Source: Chitinophagaceae bacterium
GTDB taxonomy: Bacteria; Bacteroidota; Bacteroidia; Chitinophagales; Chitinophagaceae
Length of the DNA stretch: 35,782 bases
Direction: 5' to 3'
Assembly: GCA_947458335.1 (NCBI GenBank)
Contig: CANGYW010000006.1
Span: forward strand, 1 to 35,782
The position numbers were made by a program, and so were the translations under genes. How positions within the stretch are numbered: position 1 is the first letter of the stretch; each line of letters opens with the position of its first letter. Of this stretch, positions 1-8,536 are shown one piece after another. The notes beneath the pieces were generated by a model. The model had not been told where the DNA came from, searched no databases, and saw only the letters and a list, made by a program, of their open reading frames with translations.

Positions 1-812
1 AAAGCGCTTTTGACATTGCCTTGCACGACCTAGCTTCGCAAGCAGCAGGAGTTCCGCTCTGGAAATGGCTACACGGAGATAATACCAAACGAATAACCAC
101 CGACTACACCGTAAGCATCGGCGATCCCGACAAGATGGCCCTAGATGCCAAAAAAATATTGGACCTGGGTTATCCGGCTATCAAAGTAAAACTGGGCAAA
201 AACGGCAAGACCGATGTGCTTCGTATGCAAGCCATCCGTAAAGCCGTAGGCCCCACCGTTCCGCTGCGCATCGATGCCAACCAGGGCTGGACCGTACCTG
301 AAGCCGTTGAGACACTTCAGGCGCTAGCGCCGTTGAACATCGAACATTGCGAGGAACCCATCTCTCGATATTTATATACTTCGTTGCCACAAGTAAAAAA
401 AGAAAGTCCCATTGCCATTATGGCCGATGAATGCTGCGGAGACCATCACGATGCCGCACGCCTGATTGCTCTTGATGCCTGCGACTATTTTAATATTAAA
501 CTGGGTAAAGCCGGAGGTATTCGCAATGGCGTACGAATTGTTCGATTGGCCGAAACGGCCGGTATCAAATTGCAAGTTGGGGCGATGATCGAATCACGAC
601 TGGCCATGACAGCTTTTGCACACTTTGCCTGCTGTAGCCCTCAGATCGTACATTATGATTTTGATACCGCGCTAATGTTTAAGCAAGATCCCGTTACCGG
701 AGGTATTCGCTACGAAAAAAATGGAGTCATTGAATTACCGGAAGGCCCCGGTCTTGGTGCAACTATAGCCGAAGAGTGGTTGCAAAAAATGGAAGCCATT
801 CATCTAGTTTAA
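1..812 (+). CDS. L-Ala-D/L-Glu (dipeptide) epimerase, enolase superfamily, 5' truncated
   Basis: The reading frame is open to the left edge of the window (first complete codon at base 3), so the N-terminal capping domain is missing; the TTG at 21 is not a true start. What remains is most of the enolase-superfamily barrel. The KVK pair at 183-191 is the KxK catalytic motif; the metal ligands lie in RIDANQGW, EHCEEPI and ADECC, and the opposing catalytic lysine is in NIKLGKAGG. This pattern fits the muconate-lactonizing/dipeptide-epimerase subgroup, which in Bacteroidota is usually an epimerase of cell-wall-derived L-Ala-D-Glu or related dipeptides. Exact substrate cannot be read from the sequence; another acid-sugar or dipeptide epimerase is possible. 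The following YitT gene starts 22 bases later on the same strand, so they may share a transcript. Confidence 0.85.
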   Translation, partial: SAFDIALHDLASQAAGVPLWKWLHGDNTKRITTDYTVSIGDPDKMALDAKKILDLGYPAIKVKLGKNGKTDVLRMQAIRKAVGPTVPLRIDANQGWTVPEAVETLQALAPLNIEHCEEPISRYLYTSLPQVKKESPIAIMADECCGDHHDAARLIALDACDYFNIKLGKAGGIRNGVRIVRLAETAGIKLQVGAMIESRLAMTAFAHFACCSPQIVHYDFDTALMFKQDPVTGGIRYEKNGVIELPEGPGLGATIAEEWLQKMEAIHLV

Positions 813-834
813 CTAATAGTTGATACCGCCTACA

Positions 835-1809
835 ATGTGGCAGCGTTTACAAGATATAATCAGCTCACTCTTTTTAACCCGGGCGCAAGACCAGGTCTTT
901 GAGCATATGCTCACCCATTATCGAAAAGCAAAACGATACCGGGCCCGAAAGATCGTTGCGAAAAATCTTTTACGTGATATCATTTTTGTTTCGCTTGGTA
1001 TCGTATCGGCATCGTTCGGCCTTAAAGCACTCTTGCTTCCCAATCATTTTATCGATGGCGGAGCTACCGGCATCTCTCTCTTGCTATCTACCCTTAGCAC
1101 AACTCCACTTTGGATGTTTATTCCGCTGGTCAACTTGCCCTTTATCATAATGGGCTATCGTATCATGGGTAGCACTTTTGCCATTAAAACGGCGCTAGCC
1201 ATTGCGGGTCTCTCTCTATGTCTGGCTTTTGTACACTTTCCAGTAATTACACAAGACAAGGTATTGGTAGCTGTCTTTGGTGGATTTTTCTTAGGAGCAG
1301 GCATTGGGCTGGCCGTACGAGGCGGAGCGGTTATTGATGGCACCGAAGTACTCGCTATTTATCTAAGCAGAAAACTGGGTACGACCATTGGTGATATTAT
1401 TCTTATTATCAATATCATCATCTTTTCGCTAGCAGCTTATTTATTAAGCATCGAAGTAGCCTTGTATTCCATCATCACGTATATGGTGGCCTCAAAAATG
1501 CTTGACTTTATTGTAGAAGGCATCGAAGAATATATTGGGGTTACGATCGTATCGTCGCATAGCGAGGAGATACGAGAGATGATCATCAATGTTATGGGGA
1601 GAGGTGTTACCGTCTACCAGGGCAAAGGAGGATATGGTAAACGGGGAGAAAAAAGAGATCTCGATATTATTTATACGGTCATAACACGATTAGAGATCAA
1701 CAAACTAAATACAGAAATAGAGAAAATAACACCGACCGCCTTTGTGGTGATGAACTCCGTTAAGGAAGCAAAAGGAGGACGAATTAAAAAAAGACCGCTC
1801 AACCATTAG
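835..1809 (+). CDS. YitT family membrane protein (YitT/DUF161 plus C-terminal DUF2179)
   Basis: A protein of about 324 residues with a basic cytoplasmic N-terminal stretch of about 45 residues, then five to six hydrophobic segments over roughly residues 45-215. A soluble C-terminal domain follows, containing GVTVYQGKGGYGKRG and ending in a small ferredoxin-like fold typical of DUF2179. YitT proteins are inner-membrane proteins of unknown transport or sensing role. I chose the ATG at 835 over the in-frame TTG at 820. The first 45 charged residues are longer than in the Bacillus family members I remember and may be lineage-specific. The stop codon overlaps that of cysS on the other strand by four bases, leaving no room for a terminator. 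Confidence 0.85.
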   Translation: MWQRLQDIISSLFLTRAQDQVFEHMLTHYRKAKRYRARKIVAKNLLRDIIFVSLGIVSASFGLKALLLPNHFIDGGATGISLLLSTLSTTPLWMFIPLVNLPFIIMGYRIMGSTFAIKTALAIAGLSLCLAFVHFPVITQDKVLVAVFGGFFLGAGIGLAVRGGAVIDGTEVLAIYLSRKLGTTIGDIILIINIIIFSLAAYLLSIEVALYSIITYMVASKMLDFIVEGIEEYIGVTIVSSHSEEIREMIINVMGRGVTVYQGKGGYGKRGEKRDLDIIYTVITRLEINKLNTEIEKITPTAFVVMNSVKEAKGGRIKKRPLNH

Positions 1810-3308
1810 TCGATCCGCCAGGTCATCTCACCTCCCTTCTCATCTTTTAGCTGAATACCCACGCTGGCCAGCCTGTCACGGATCTTATCGGAGGTCATAA
1901 AATCTTTTCGGCCACGAGCCTCTTTTCGAATATCAATTAAAAGGTTCATCACCTGCTCTAGCTTATTGTGCCCTCCTTCTTCCATCCCCTGTAGACCTAA
2001 CACCGTCTCGAGCCAGTGAGTCATTTCTTTTTGAAGATGAAGCAAAGTAGAGGCCGCCAGCGCTCCGGTGGGTGTAAGTCCATCGTAAATTGCGTTGATG
2101 ATAGGTACTAGCTCAAAAAAGTTTGCCAACACCTTTGCCGTACTAAAATCATCATTCATAAATAAGTGCAATTCACCCAGTAAACGATTGACCGTTTGGG
2201 TGAGTGCCTCATCGGATCCGTTACCCGATGCACCCTTTTGTGCGCAATCGATCTTCTTTAATTTTTGATAGGCCTCCCACAACCGCTTTAGGCCTTTCTC
2301 GGCAGCTTGCAACGCCTCGTTACTAAAGTCGAGGGTGCTACTATAGTGTGTCTGTAAAATAAAAAAGCGCACCGTCATTGGGTGATAGGCCTTCTCGAGC
2401 AAAGGATGTGTGCCGCTAAAAAGTTCGGTAAGGCGGATCACATTGTTATAGCTCTTCCCCATCTTACGACCATTGATGGTGATCATGTTATTGTGCATCC
2501 AGTAGCGAACCGGCGTCTGGTGATTGCAAATCGTGCTCTGCGCGATCTCACTTTCGTGATGCGGAAAAAGCAGATCCATGCCACCTCCGTGAATATCGAA
2601 TTGCTTGCCCAGGTATTTAGTGGCCATAGCAGAGCATTCAATATGCCAGCCTGGGTAGCCTACCCCCCAGGGGCTTTGCCAACGCATAATATGTTCGGGT
2701 GCGGCGGCTTTCCAGAGGGCAAAATCGGTACGGTCTTTCTTTTCCTCTTGGCCCTCTAGCTCGCGGGTGGTAGTGAGTAATTCATCGATAACTCGCCCGC
2801 TGAGTTTTCCATAGTCATGGCTGGCCGCATATTTTTTTACATCAAAATAGACCGAACCCTGTACCTCATAGGCATAGCCAGCCTCTATTAGCTGTTCGAT
2901 CATGCCGATCTGTTCTACAATATGACCCGTAGCAGTAGGCTCTACCGACGGAGGCAGTGTGTTAAACTGCTCCATGGCCCAATGAAAAAGCCGTGTATAC
3001 TTATGGACCAGCTCCATGGGTTCGAGCTGCTCAAGTTTTGCTTTTTCGGCGATCTTATCGGTAGCCTCACGTCCCTCTTCTTCAAAATGTCCGGCATCGG
3101 TTATGTTACGCACATAACGCACCTTGTACCCCAGGGTTTGCAAATAACGAAAGACCACATCGAACGTAATGTAAGGTCTGGCATGACCCAGATGACTTTC
3201 TCCGCTTACGGTCGGGCCACAGACATACATACCCACATGTCCGGGTACTAAGGGTGTAAATACTTCTTTTTGTCGGGTCAGCGAATTATAGATGCGAAGC
3301 TCGGCCAT
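1806..3308 (-). CDS. cysS: Cysteinyl-tRNA synthetase
   Basis: A 500-residue class I aminoacyl-tRNA synthetase that charges tRNA-Cys in the cytoplasm. The HIGH signature is HLGH at residues 39-42 and the KMSKS loop is KMGKS at 282-286. The zinc site that selects cysteine is complete: C30, C225, H250 and E254, with the same spacing as in the E. coli enzyme. The C-terminal anticodon-binding region ends with the usual DxR and EDxxxGxxW-like tail. The length is slightly above the E. coli protein, mainly through short insertions. It is the last gene of a minus-strand group with the EEP nuclease (46-base gap) and the lipoprotein upstream; that grouping says nothing obvious about function. Confidence 0.97.
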   Translation of the reverse strand: MAELRIYNSLTRQKEVFTPLVPGHVGMYVCGPTVSGESHLGHARPYITFDVVFRYLQTLGYKVRYVRNITDAGHFEEEGREATDKIAEKAKLEQLEPMELVHKYTRLFHWAMEQFNTLPPSVEPTATGHIVEQIGMIEQLIEAGYAYEVQGSVYFDVKKYAASHDYGKLSGRVIDELLTTTRELEGQEEKKDRTDFALWKAAAPEHIMRWQSPWGVGYPGWHIECSAMATKYLGKQFDIHGGGMDLLFPHHESEIAQSTICNHQTPVRYWMHNNMITINGRKMGKSYNNVIRLTELFSGTHPLLEKAYHPMTVRFFILQTHYSSTLDFSNEALQAAEKGLKRLWEAYQKLKKIDCAQKGASGNGSDEALTQTVNRLLGELHLFMNDDFSTAKVLANFFELVPIINAIYDGLTPTGALAASTLLHLQKEMTHWLETVLGLQGMEEGGHNKLEQVMNLLIDIRKEARGRKDFMTSDKIRDRLASVGIQLKDEKGGEMTWRID

Positions 3309-3354
3309 ATGGCAAAGATGATTAAAATAAATGGAATCAAACAGCAGTGCCCGA

Positions 3355-4479
3355 CTAGTGCTGCAATTGCAGGTCTGTCACTAGCATATAATGATCGGAA
3401 TAATCCTTTTTGACCCGCTTAAACTGTTGTACCGCAAAGTGACGGTCGGCAAAAATATAATCGATACGAAGCGTAGGCGAGAGCCCGCGAAAGGTACGGC
3501 CCAACCCATAGCCCTGTTGTAAGAAGACATCCTGCAAGGTGCCCCGCACGGTAAAATAAGTGTATGAATTAGGTACATCATTTAGGTCGGCCGCTAAAAT
3601 AACTGGATGGGGAGAATCGGCTAGCAACGAGGCGATCATATCCGCCTGAAGGCTTCTAATAACTACACCTCTTTTTAATTTGCCAACAAGGGGAATAAAG
3701 TGATAGACTAAGCTGTCTTCGCGATCGCGAATTTTTTCGATACGCCGATAATCCTGTTTATCGAATCGCTGTGATTGAAGATGCGTAGTAAATATGCGAA
3801 TCACCCCATCGGTCGTCTTTATATCTGCCTGCAATAAAACTTCGGGCTGCGAAGGGCGCGGAAAACGTACCATTCCGCTATCTACAATGGGATAACGCGA
3901 AAAGATGACCGAACTGTAATAGTTAAGGTCGCCATCCAGATCTTTACTAAAATAAAAATAAGGATACCCCAGTTGCTTACGAATAGAACTGATATTGTCG
4001 TAATAAACAGGATTGTCAGAAGTATAGAACTCCTGCAAGCATAACACATCGGCCTTTTGCTCGGCCAGCAGCGCCAGCATTTTCTTGCGGGTCAAACTCC
4101 CCCGATTATTATTGCGCGTTAACTCAATAAAACGAGCCACATTCCAGCTGACCACCCGAATAACCTTAGGCTCTTTTTTTACCTCGAAAGCAGTAGGTGC
4201 ATTAAAGGCAATAAATACACCGATACTTTTATACCCGAGCAACAGTGCGCTGAGCGAAATAAGAGCGAGTCTGAACTTAAGCAACACCAACCAACCCACC
4301 AGAAAACCGATAACGATAAAAAGTAAAAAGGGAAAGGTTAGCCCCATCAGCGAAACCCACCACCACTGCTGCGGGTGAAGCAGCGGTATAAGACAAGACA
4401 ATAAGAAAAGGGCCACTGCCAGTACATTGGCCGAGATCACAAATTTTTTGGTAAATATTCGAAGTCGACTCTTCTTCAT
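3355..4479 (-). CDS. Membrane-anchored endonuclease/exonuclease/phosphatase (EEP) family protein
   Basis: A 374-residue protein. Residues 15-95 contain three hydrophobic segments that should anchor it in the inner membrane; the catalytic domain runs from about residue 107. All EEP hallmarks are visible: N113 in SWNVARF, E150 in CLQEF, H233 in TTHLQ, D298 and N300 in AADLND, D340 in RIDYIF and D362-H363 in YSDHY. Family members are Mg-dependent nucleases or phospho(di)esterases; the substrate cannot be deduced, but the anchored topology with the domain probably outside the cytoplasm argues against DNA repair. The ATG shares one base with the stop codon of the upstream lipoprotein gene (TAATG overlap), so the two are probably translationally coupled. 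Confidence 0.85.
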   Translation of the reverse strand: MKKSRLRIFTKKFVISANVLAVALFLLSCLIPLLHPQQWWWVSLMGLTFPFLLFIVIGFLVGWLVLLKFRLALISLSALLLGYKSIGVFIAFNAPTAFEVKKEPKVIRVVSWNVARFIELTRNNNRGSLTRKKMLALLAEQKADVLCLQEFYTSDNPVYYDNISSIRKQLGYPYFYFSKDLDGDLNYYSSVIFSRYPIVDSGMVRFPRPSQPEVLLQADIKTTDGVIRIFTTHLQSQRFDKQDYRRIEKIRDREDSLVYHFIPLVGKLKRGVVIRSLQADMIASLLADSPHPVILAADLNDVPNSYTYFTVRGTLQDVFLQQGYGLGRTFRGLSPTLRIDYIFADRHFAVQQFKRVKKDYSDHYMLVTDLQLQH

Positions 4480-4949
4480 TACTGTCGAATAAGGCTATCG
4501 GCCGCAGCCAAACTACCTAAGATGGCCGCTTTGACCTTCTGTACTTTTTCTAGCTCCTCCTGAAAATAACGCACCCGAAGAGGCTTATTATCTTTTGCAG
4601 AATCCATGTTAAACTCAACCATCCATTTATCCATAGCAAAGTCAGCATAATTAAGATCACTACTTAGCTGTTCCAATTGTTGGCGATAAACCTTGTTGGC
4701 ACTGCCTGCTTGCTTGGCTAGTGAGTCGAGACGTTGCTGTACTCGCTGTTGCGCACCCCTTACCTTACCCATCTTGGGCATCACTTCGTCGTGTATATCC
4801 ATCACCTGGTGGTAGAGACTATCGTCGGCCGACAAGGGCTGGGTGGTCATATGACCAGGGCCGTGCTCCGACTGATCGGATGGACCTTTACAAGCAGCAA
4901 AAATTAAAACAACCCCTACAGAAAAAACTAAAAATAATGCGGTACGCAT
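4479..4949 (-). CDS. Lipoprotein with coiled-coil, 'viral A-type inclusion protein'-like family
   Basis: A 156-residue protein starting at the ATG at 4949; an upstream in-frame start (4994) would put 15 extra residues before a complete signal peptide and is unlikely. The N-terminus is a lipoprotein signal ending in FAAC with the lipidated cysteine at residue 20, followed by a flexible acidic/His-rich linker. The rest is highly charged and helical, containing MDIHDEVMPKMGKVRGAQQR, and resembles small Bacteroidota lipoproteins often labelled viral A-type inclusion protein; that label carries no functional meaning. No catalytic motif is visible. A good -7 box lies about 20 bases upstream. It overlaps the downstream EEP gene by one base. 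Confidence 0.75.
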   Translation of the reverse strand: MRTALFLVFSVGVVLIFAACKGPSDQSEHGPGHMTTQPLSADDSLYHQVMDIHDEVMPKMGKVRGAQQRVQQRLDSLAKQAGSANKVYRQQLEQLSSDLNYADFAMDKWMVEFNMDSAKDNKPLRVRYFQEELEKVQKVKAAILGSLAAADSLIRQ

Positions 4950-4968
4950 AGCAGTATCAATTAGAAAA

Positions 4969-4976
4969 CAAAGATA
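4969..4976 (-). promoter_or_regulatory. Candidate -7 promoter box for the lipoprotein-EEP-cysS group
   Basis: TATCTTTG on the minus strand fits the Bacteroidota -7 consensus TAnnTTTG and ends 19 bases before the ATG at 4949. A second match, TACATTTG, lies just upstream of it. No well-spaced TTTG -33 element is obvious. Confidence 0.5.
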
Positions 4977-5005
4977 CCCAAATGTAAAAGACAAGCGTCG
5001 TTCGG

Positions 5006-5025
5006 CTAATTTTGGGGTAAATTAG
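5006..5025 (+). promoter_or_regulatory. Candidate paaZ promoter -7 box inside a perfect inverted repeat
   Basis: TAATTTTG at 5007-5014 fits the Bacteroidota -7 consensus and lies 25 bases before the paaZ ATG. It is embedded in a perfect palindrome: CTAATTT at 5006-5012, a six-base spacer, and AAATTAG at 5019-5025. Dyad symmetry over a -7 box is what an operator for a dimeric repressor would look like. No clear -33 element is seen, as would suit a regulated promoter. The repressor is not in the window. Confidence 0.5.
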
Positions 5026-5039
5026 TACTCCTCTACCCT

Positions 5040-7115
5040 ATGCTTCAACTTCAAAACTATGTAGCCGGACAATGGCTTCGCGGACAAGGCAACGAACAAC
5101 CTCTTTTCGATGCGGTTACCGGCGAGCCGTTTGGTACCACCAGCACTCAGGGGGTCGACTTCAAGTTTATGATCGAATATGCGCGGCAAAAAGGAAATCC
5201 GGCGCTGCGTAGTCTCTCTTTTCACGAAAGAGGCAATCGACTCAAAGCACTCGCCTTTCACTTGCAAAAACACTTACCCGCCTTTTATGCATTGAGCTAC
5301 CGCAGCGGTGCTACCAAAGCGGATAGCTGGGTAGATATCGAAGGAGGAATCGGCAATCTTTTTTCGAATGCTTCGCTACGCCGAAAGTTTCCAAACGAAA
5401 CATTTTGCATCGATGGAGAAAGTCATAACCTAAGCAAAGGCAACAGTTTTATGGGTACCCATATACTAGTACCCAAAGAAGGAGTGGCCATTCACATCAA
5501 TGCCTTTAATTTTCCGGTCTGGGGAATGCTCGAGAAAATTGCCGTTAATTTACTTGCCGGCGTTCCCGCCATTGTTAAACCTGCCACCGCCACCTCGTAT
5601 CTAACCGAAGCTGTATTTCGCGAAATTATCAACAGTAAGATATTTCCAGAAGGGTCGCTACAACTGATCTGTGGCAGCAGCGGCGATCTGCTGAACTGGG
5701 TCGATAGCCAAGACGTAGTCACTTTTACCGGCAGTGCAGCTACAGGCGCACTACTTAAGAAAACACCGGCAATTCTCGATAACAATGTTCCCTTTAATAT
5801 GGAAGCCGACAGTCTCAATTGTATTGTGCTGGGCGAATCTGTACAACCGGACGATCCGGAGTGGGAGCTCTTTGTAAAAGAAGTACGAAAAGAAATGACC
5901 CTTAAAGCCGGGCAGCGTTGTACGGGGGTGCGTCGCATTTTTGTTCCGGCCCGCCACCTCGATGCCATCACCCATTCGTTACAAAAGGCACTGGCACAAA
6001 CGGTGATTGGATCTCCCTATAACGAAAAAGTTAGAATGGGATCGCTGGCTGGTCAGCAGCAACGAAACGAAGTACTGGCCCAAGTACAGAAACTACTAGC
6101 CTCCTCGCAACTCATCTATGGATCACTCGACAGTGTAAGCGTAATAGATGCCGATGCACAAAAAGGAGCCTTTCTATCTCCGCTACTACTGCGTAATGAG
6201 TCTCCCTTTGCCACCAACACTCCGCACGAAATCGAGGCTTTTGGTCCGGTAAGTACCTTGATGCCCTACCAGGGTATAGACGAAGCCATCACACTTAGTA
6301 AAAAAGGAAAAGGAAGCCTGGTTACCACCATAGTCACCAACGATACCCACGAAGCCCGTCAATATGTGATCGGTGCCGCCTCTCACCACGGAAGAATCCT
6401 GGTCTTGAACCGTGCATGCGCCAAAGAGAGCACCGGGCATGGCTCTCCTTTGCCTTTGCTGGTACATGGCGGACCTGGTCGCGCCGGAGGCGGCGAAGAG
6501 ATGGGCGGTATTCGCGGTGTTAAACATTATTTGCAACGCACGGCCTTACAAGGATCTCCCACCATGATCACGGCCATCACTTCGGTCTATCAACCCTATG
6601 CCGAAGGCAAAGATCCCGGCAAACATCCTTTTAAAAAATATTTCGAAGAGTTGCAGATCGGAGATCAGTTGCTCACAGAAAAAAGAATGATCACCGCAGA
6701 AGATATTGACCGCTTTGCCGATCTGAGTGGCGATCATTTTTATGCCCACATTAAAGAGACAGACTTTGAAGGCACCATGTTCGAACGACAAGTGGCCCAC
6801 GGTTATTTGATTATGAGTTTAGCGGCGGGCTTATTTGTTGATAGCTACGAAAAAAATCCAGTGTTGCTTAACTACGGCATCGATGAACTTCGTTTTACAA
6901 AACCGGTTTATCCAGGCAGCGAGATACAGATTCGTTTTACCTGCAAAGAAAAACTCTTACAAGACAAACGTGTTGTCGACAACCCTGCCGATATAAAAAG
7001 AGGAGATGATATTGAAAAAGGTATTGTAAAATGGTTAGTCGAAATACTCGACGAGAACCACGAAATAACCGGTATTGCCACCATTTTGACTATGGTCGCC
7101 AAACAACCCCAATAA
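5040..7115 (+). CDS. paaZ: Phenylacetate degradation bifunctional protein PaaZ (aldehyde dehydrogenase plus MaoC-type oxepin-CoA hydrolase)
   Basis: A 691-residue two-domain enzyme of aerobic phenylacetyl-CoA breakdown. Its family opens the ring of oxepin-CoA with the C-terminal hydratase domain and oxidises the resulting semialdehyde with the N-terminal NADP-dependent aldehyde dehydrogenase. Residues 1-515 form the ALDH domain, with catalytic E255 (NMEADS) and C294 (GQRCTG) at nearly the same positions as in the E. coli protein. Residues about 530-690 are a MaoC hot-dog domain with the hydratase motif D565-x4-H570 in GDHFYAH. Both active sites look intact and the length matches the family (about 680). 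The crotonase gene starts 15 bases downstream. The paaABCDE oxygenase and paaK genes are not here, so they must lie elsewhere if the pathway is complete. Confidence 0.92.
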   Translation: MLQLQNYVAGQWLRGQGNEQPLFDAVTGEPFGTTSTQGVDFKFMIEYARQKGNPALRSLSFHERGNRLKALAFHLQKHLPAFYALSYRSGATKADSWVDIEGGIGNLFSNASLRRKFPNETFCIDGESHNLSKGNSFMGTHILVPKEGVAIHINAFNFPVWGMLEKIAVNLLAGVPAIVKPATATSYLTEAVFREIINSKIFPEGSLQLICGSSGDLLNWVDSQDVVTFTGSAATGALLKKTPAILDNNVPFNMEADSLNCIVLGESVQPDDPEWELFVKEVRKEMTLKAGQRCTGVRRIFVPARHLDAITHSLQKALAQTVIGSPYNEKVRMGSLAGQQQRNEVLAQVQKLLASSQLIYGSLDSVSVIDADAQKGAFLSPLLLRNESPFATNTPHEIEAFGPVSTLMPYQGIDEAITLSKKGKGSLVTTIVTNDTHEARQYVIGAASHHGRILVLNRACAKESTGHGSPLPLLVHGGPGRAGGGEEMGGIRGVKHYLQRTALQGSPTMITAITSVYQPYAEGKDPGKHPFKKYFEELQIGDQLLTEKRMITAEDIDRFADLSGDHFYAHIKETDFEGTMFERQVAHGYLIMSLAAGLFVDSYEKNPVLLNYGIDELRFTKPVYPGSEIQIRFTCKEKLLQDKRVVDNPADIKRGDDIEKGIVKWLVEILDENHEITGIATILTMVAKQPQ

Positions 7116-7130
7116 TCGTACACTAGTAAT

Positions 7131-7889
7131 ATGGATACTGCTTACGTTACCTCCACCCGACAAGACTCACTACAAATCGTAGAGTTCTATCACCCGCAAA
7201 GTAATTCGTTGCCCCGCACCCTGCTTACGCAATTGGCCGCTTCTATTACAGCTGCCGGCGAAGATGCCGATATCAAACTCGTCTTGCTTCGTAGTGGCGG
7301 AGAAAGGGTGTTTTGTGCCGGAGCCTCGTTCGATGAACTCGCCTCCATTACTACTGCAGCCGAAGGCCTTCGCTTCTTTAGTGGCTTTGCAGAAGTAATC
7401 AATGCCATCAGAACCTGTCCCATTCCGGTCATTGGAAGAATACAAGGTAAATGCGTAGGAGGAGGAGTAGGACTGGCTGCAGCAGTAGACTATGCATTAG
7501 CAACCGACAGTGCACAAGTTAAACTCAGCGAGCTGGCCGTAGGCATCGGCCCGTTCGTAGTAGGACCTGCCGTAGAAAGAAAAATAGGCGTCTCTGCCTT
7601 TTCACAATTAGCCCTCGATGCCACCGGATGGCGCAGTGCAACATGGGCACATCAACGGGGACTATTTGCCGAACTATTCGAGGATATTGCCGGTCTAGAT
7701 GAAGGAGTCAACCGATTAGTGGCACAACTGCTACAAAGCAGTCCTGCTGCCCTCAAAGAGATTAAGAAGATCTGTTGGGAAGGAACCGAACACTGGACCC
7801 AATTGCTACAGCACCGGGCCTCTATCAGTGGTCGACTGCTACTAACCGAAGAAAGTAAAAAAGCCATAGAGCGATTAACAAAAAAATGA
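7131..7889 (+). CDS. Enoyl-CoA hydratase/isomerase (crotonase) family protein, probably phenylacetate pathway
   Basis: A 252-residue crotonase fold. The first oxyanion-hole segment is FCAGASFDEL (residues 61-70) and the second is GKCVGGGVGLA (106-116). Of the two catalytic glutamates of classical enoyl-CoA hydratase, the second is present (E134 in KLSELAVG) but the first is a glycine (G114), so the enzyme may be an isomerase or another crotonase reaction rather than a standard hydratase. Placement 15 bases after paaZ suggests a role in phenylacetyl-CoA catabolism, where PaaF (hydratase) and PaaG (isomerase) are both crotonases; I cannot assign either with confidence. Its stop overlaps the start of the next gene in an ATGA junction. 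Confidence 0.85.
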   Translation: MDTAYVTSTRQDSLQIVEFYHPQSNSLPRTLLTQLAASITAAGEDADIKLVLLRSGGERVFCAGASFDELASITTAAEGLRFFSGFAEVINAIRTCPIPVIGRIQGKCVGGGVGLAAAVDYALATDSAQVKLSELAVGIGPFVVGPAVERKIGVSAFSQLALDATGWRSATWAHQRGLFAELFEDIAGLDEGVNRLVAQLLQSSPAALKEIKKICWEGTEHWTQLLQHRASISGRLLLTEESKKAIERLTKK

Positions 7890-8533
7890 AAGCTCCCCTT
7901 CTTTGCTATACGGAGCAAAACTTCAATAGCTTCTGCGATATAGTAGCGGAACGTGATGCCGATCTGCAGCAGATACTACACAAACACGGATATCCTCGAC
8001 CCTGGATCAGACCCAATACGTTTCAAACCCTGGTCCTCTCTATCTTAGAGCAGCAGGTTTCATTGGCGGCAGCTTATGCGGCTTTTAATCGCTTACGAAA
8101 AAAGGTAGGCACGGTAACTCCCAAAAAAATAGTATCGCTTACCGATCAGGAACTGCGCGACTGTTATTTTACCCGCCAAAAAATCGTTTATGCAAAGGGG
8201 CTGGCACAAGCTATTATCGAAAAAAAGATCAGCTTACGCAAGATGGAACAATGTAGCGACCAAGAGGTCTTTGACCAGCTGATCCCGCTCAAGGGAATCG
8301 GACCCTGGACAATAGATGTGTACCTGATGCATGCCCTGCGAAGAACCAATCAGTTTCCACTGGGAGATATCGCATTGGTCAATAGCTTAAAAAAAGTAAA
8401 ACGGATGCGAGCCACCGTTTCTAAAGAGCGAATGCTGGCTGTAGCGGCCAAATGGAAACCTTACCGCAGCATTGCAGCGTTTATTTTGTGGCACGCCTAT
8501 ATGAAAGAGAAGGGCGCACGCATTAGCCACTAA
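7886..8533 (+). CDS. DNA-3-methyladenine glycosylase II-like (AlkA, HhH-GPD family)
   Basis: A 215-residue HhH-GPD glycosylase that would excise alkylated bases from DNA. The helix-hairpin-helix loop is LKGIGPWT (residues 135-142) and the catalytic aspartate is most likely D161 in PLGDIAL. The TRQKIVYAKGLAQAI segment before the hairpin is typical of AlkA. It lacks the N-terminal TBP-like domain of E. coli AlkA (282 aa), as do many short family members, and it has no C-terminal four-cysteine iron-sulfur loop, which separates it from EndoIII/MutY. The gene overlaps the crotonase gene by four bases (ATGA), implying translational coupling to catabolic genes with which it has no evident functional link. 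Confidence 0.88.
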   Translation: MKAPLLCYTEQNFNSFCDIVAERDADLQQILHKHGYPRPWIRPNTFQTLVLSILEQQVSLAAAYAAFNRLRKKVGTVTPKKIVSLTDQELRDCYFTRQKIVYAKGLAQAIIEKKISLRKMEQCSDQEVFDQLIPLKGIGPWTIDVYLMHALRRTNQFPLGDIALVNSLKKVKRMRATVSKERMLAVAAKWKPYRSIAAFILWHAYMKEKGARISH

Positions 8534-8536
8534 TCA

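Noticed and set aside
2382-2759. Plus-strand open frame of 125 residues
   Set aside because: Antisense to the conserved catalytic part of cysS.
5492-5971. Minus-strand open frame of 159 residues
   Set aside because: Fully antisense to the aldehyde dehydrogenase domain of paaZ.
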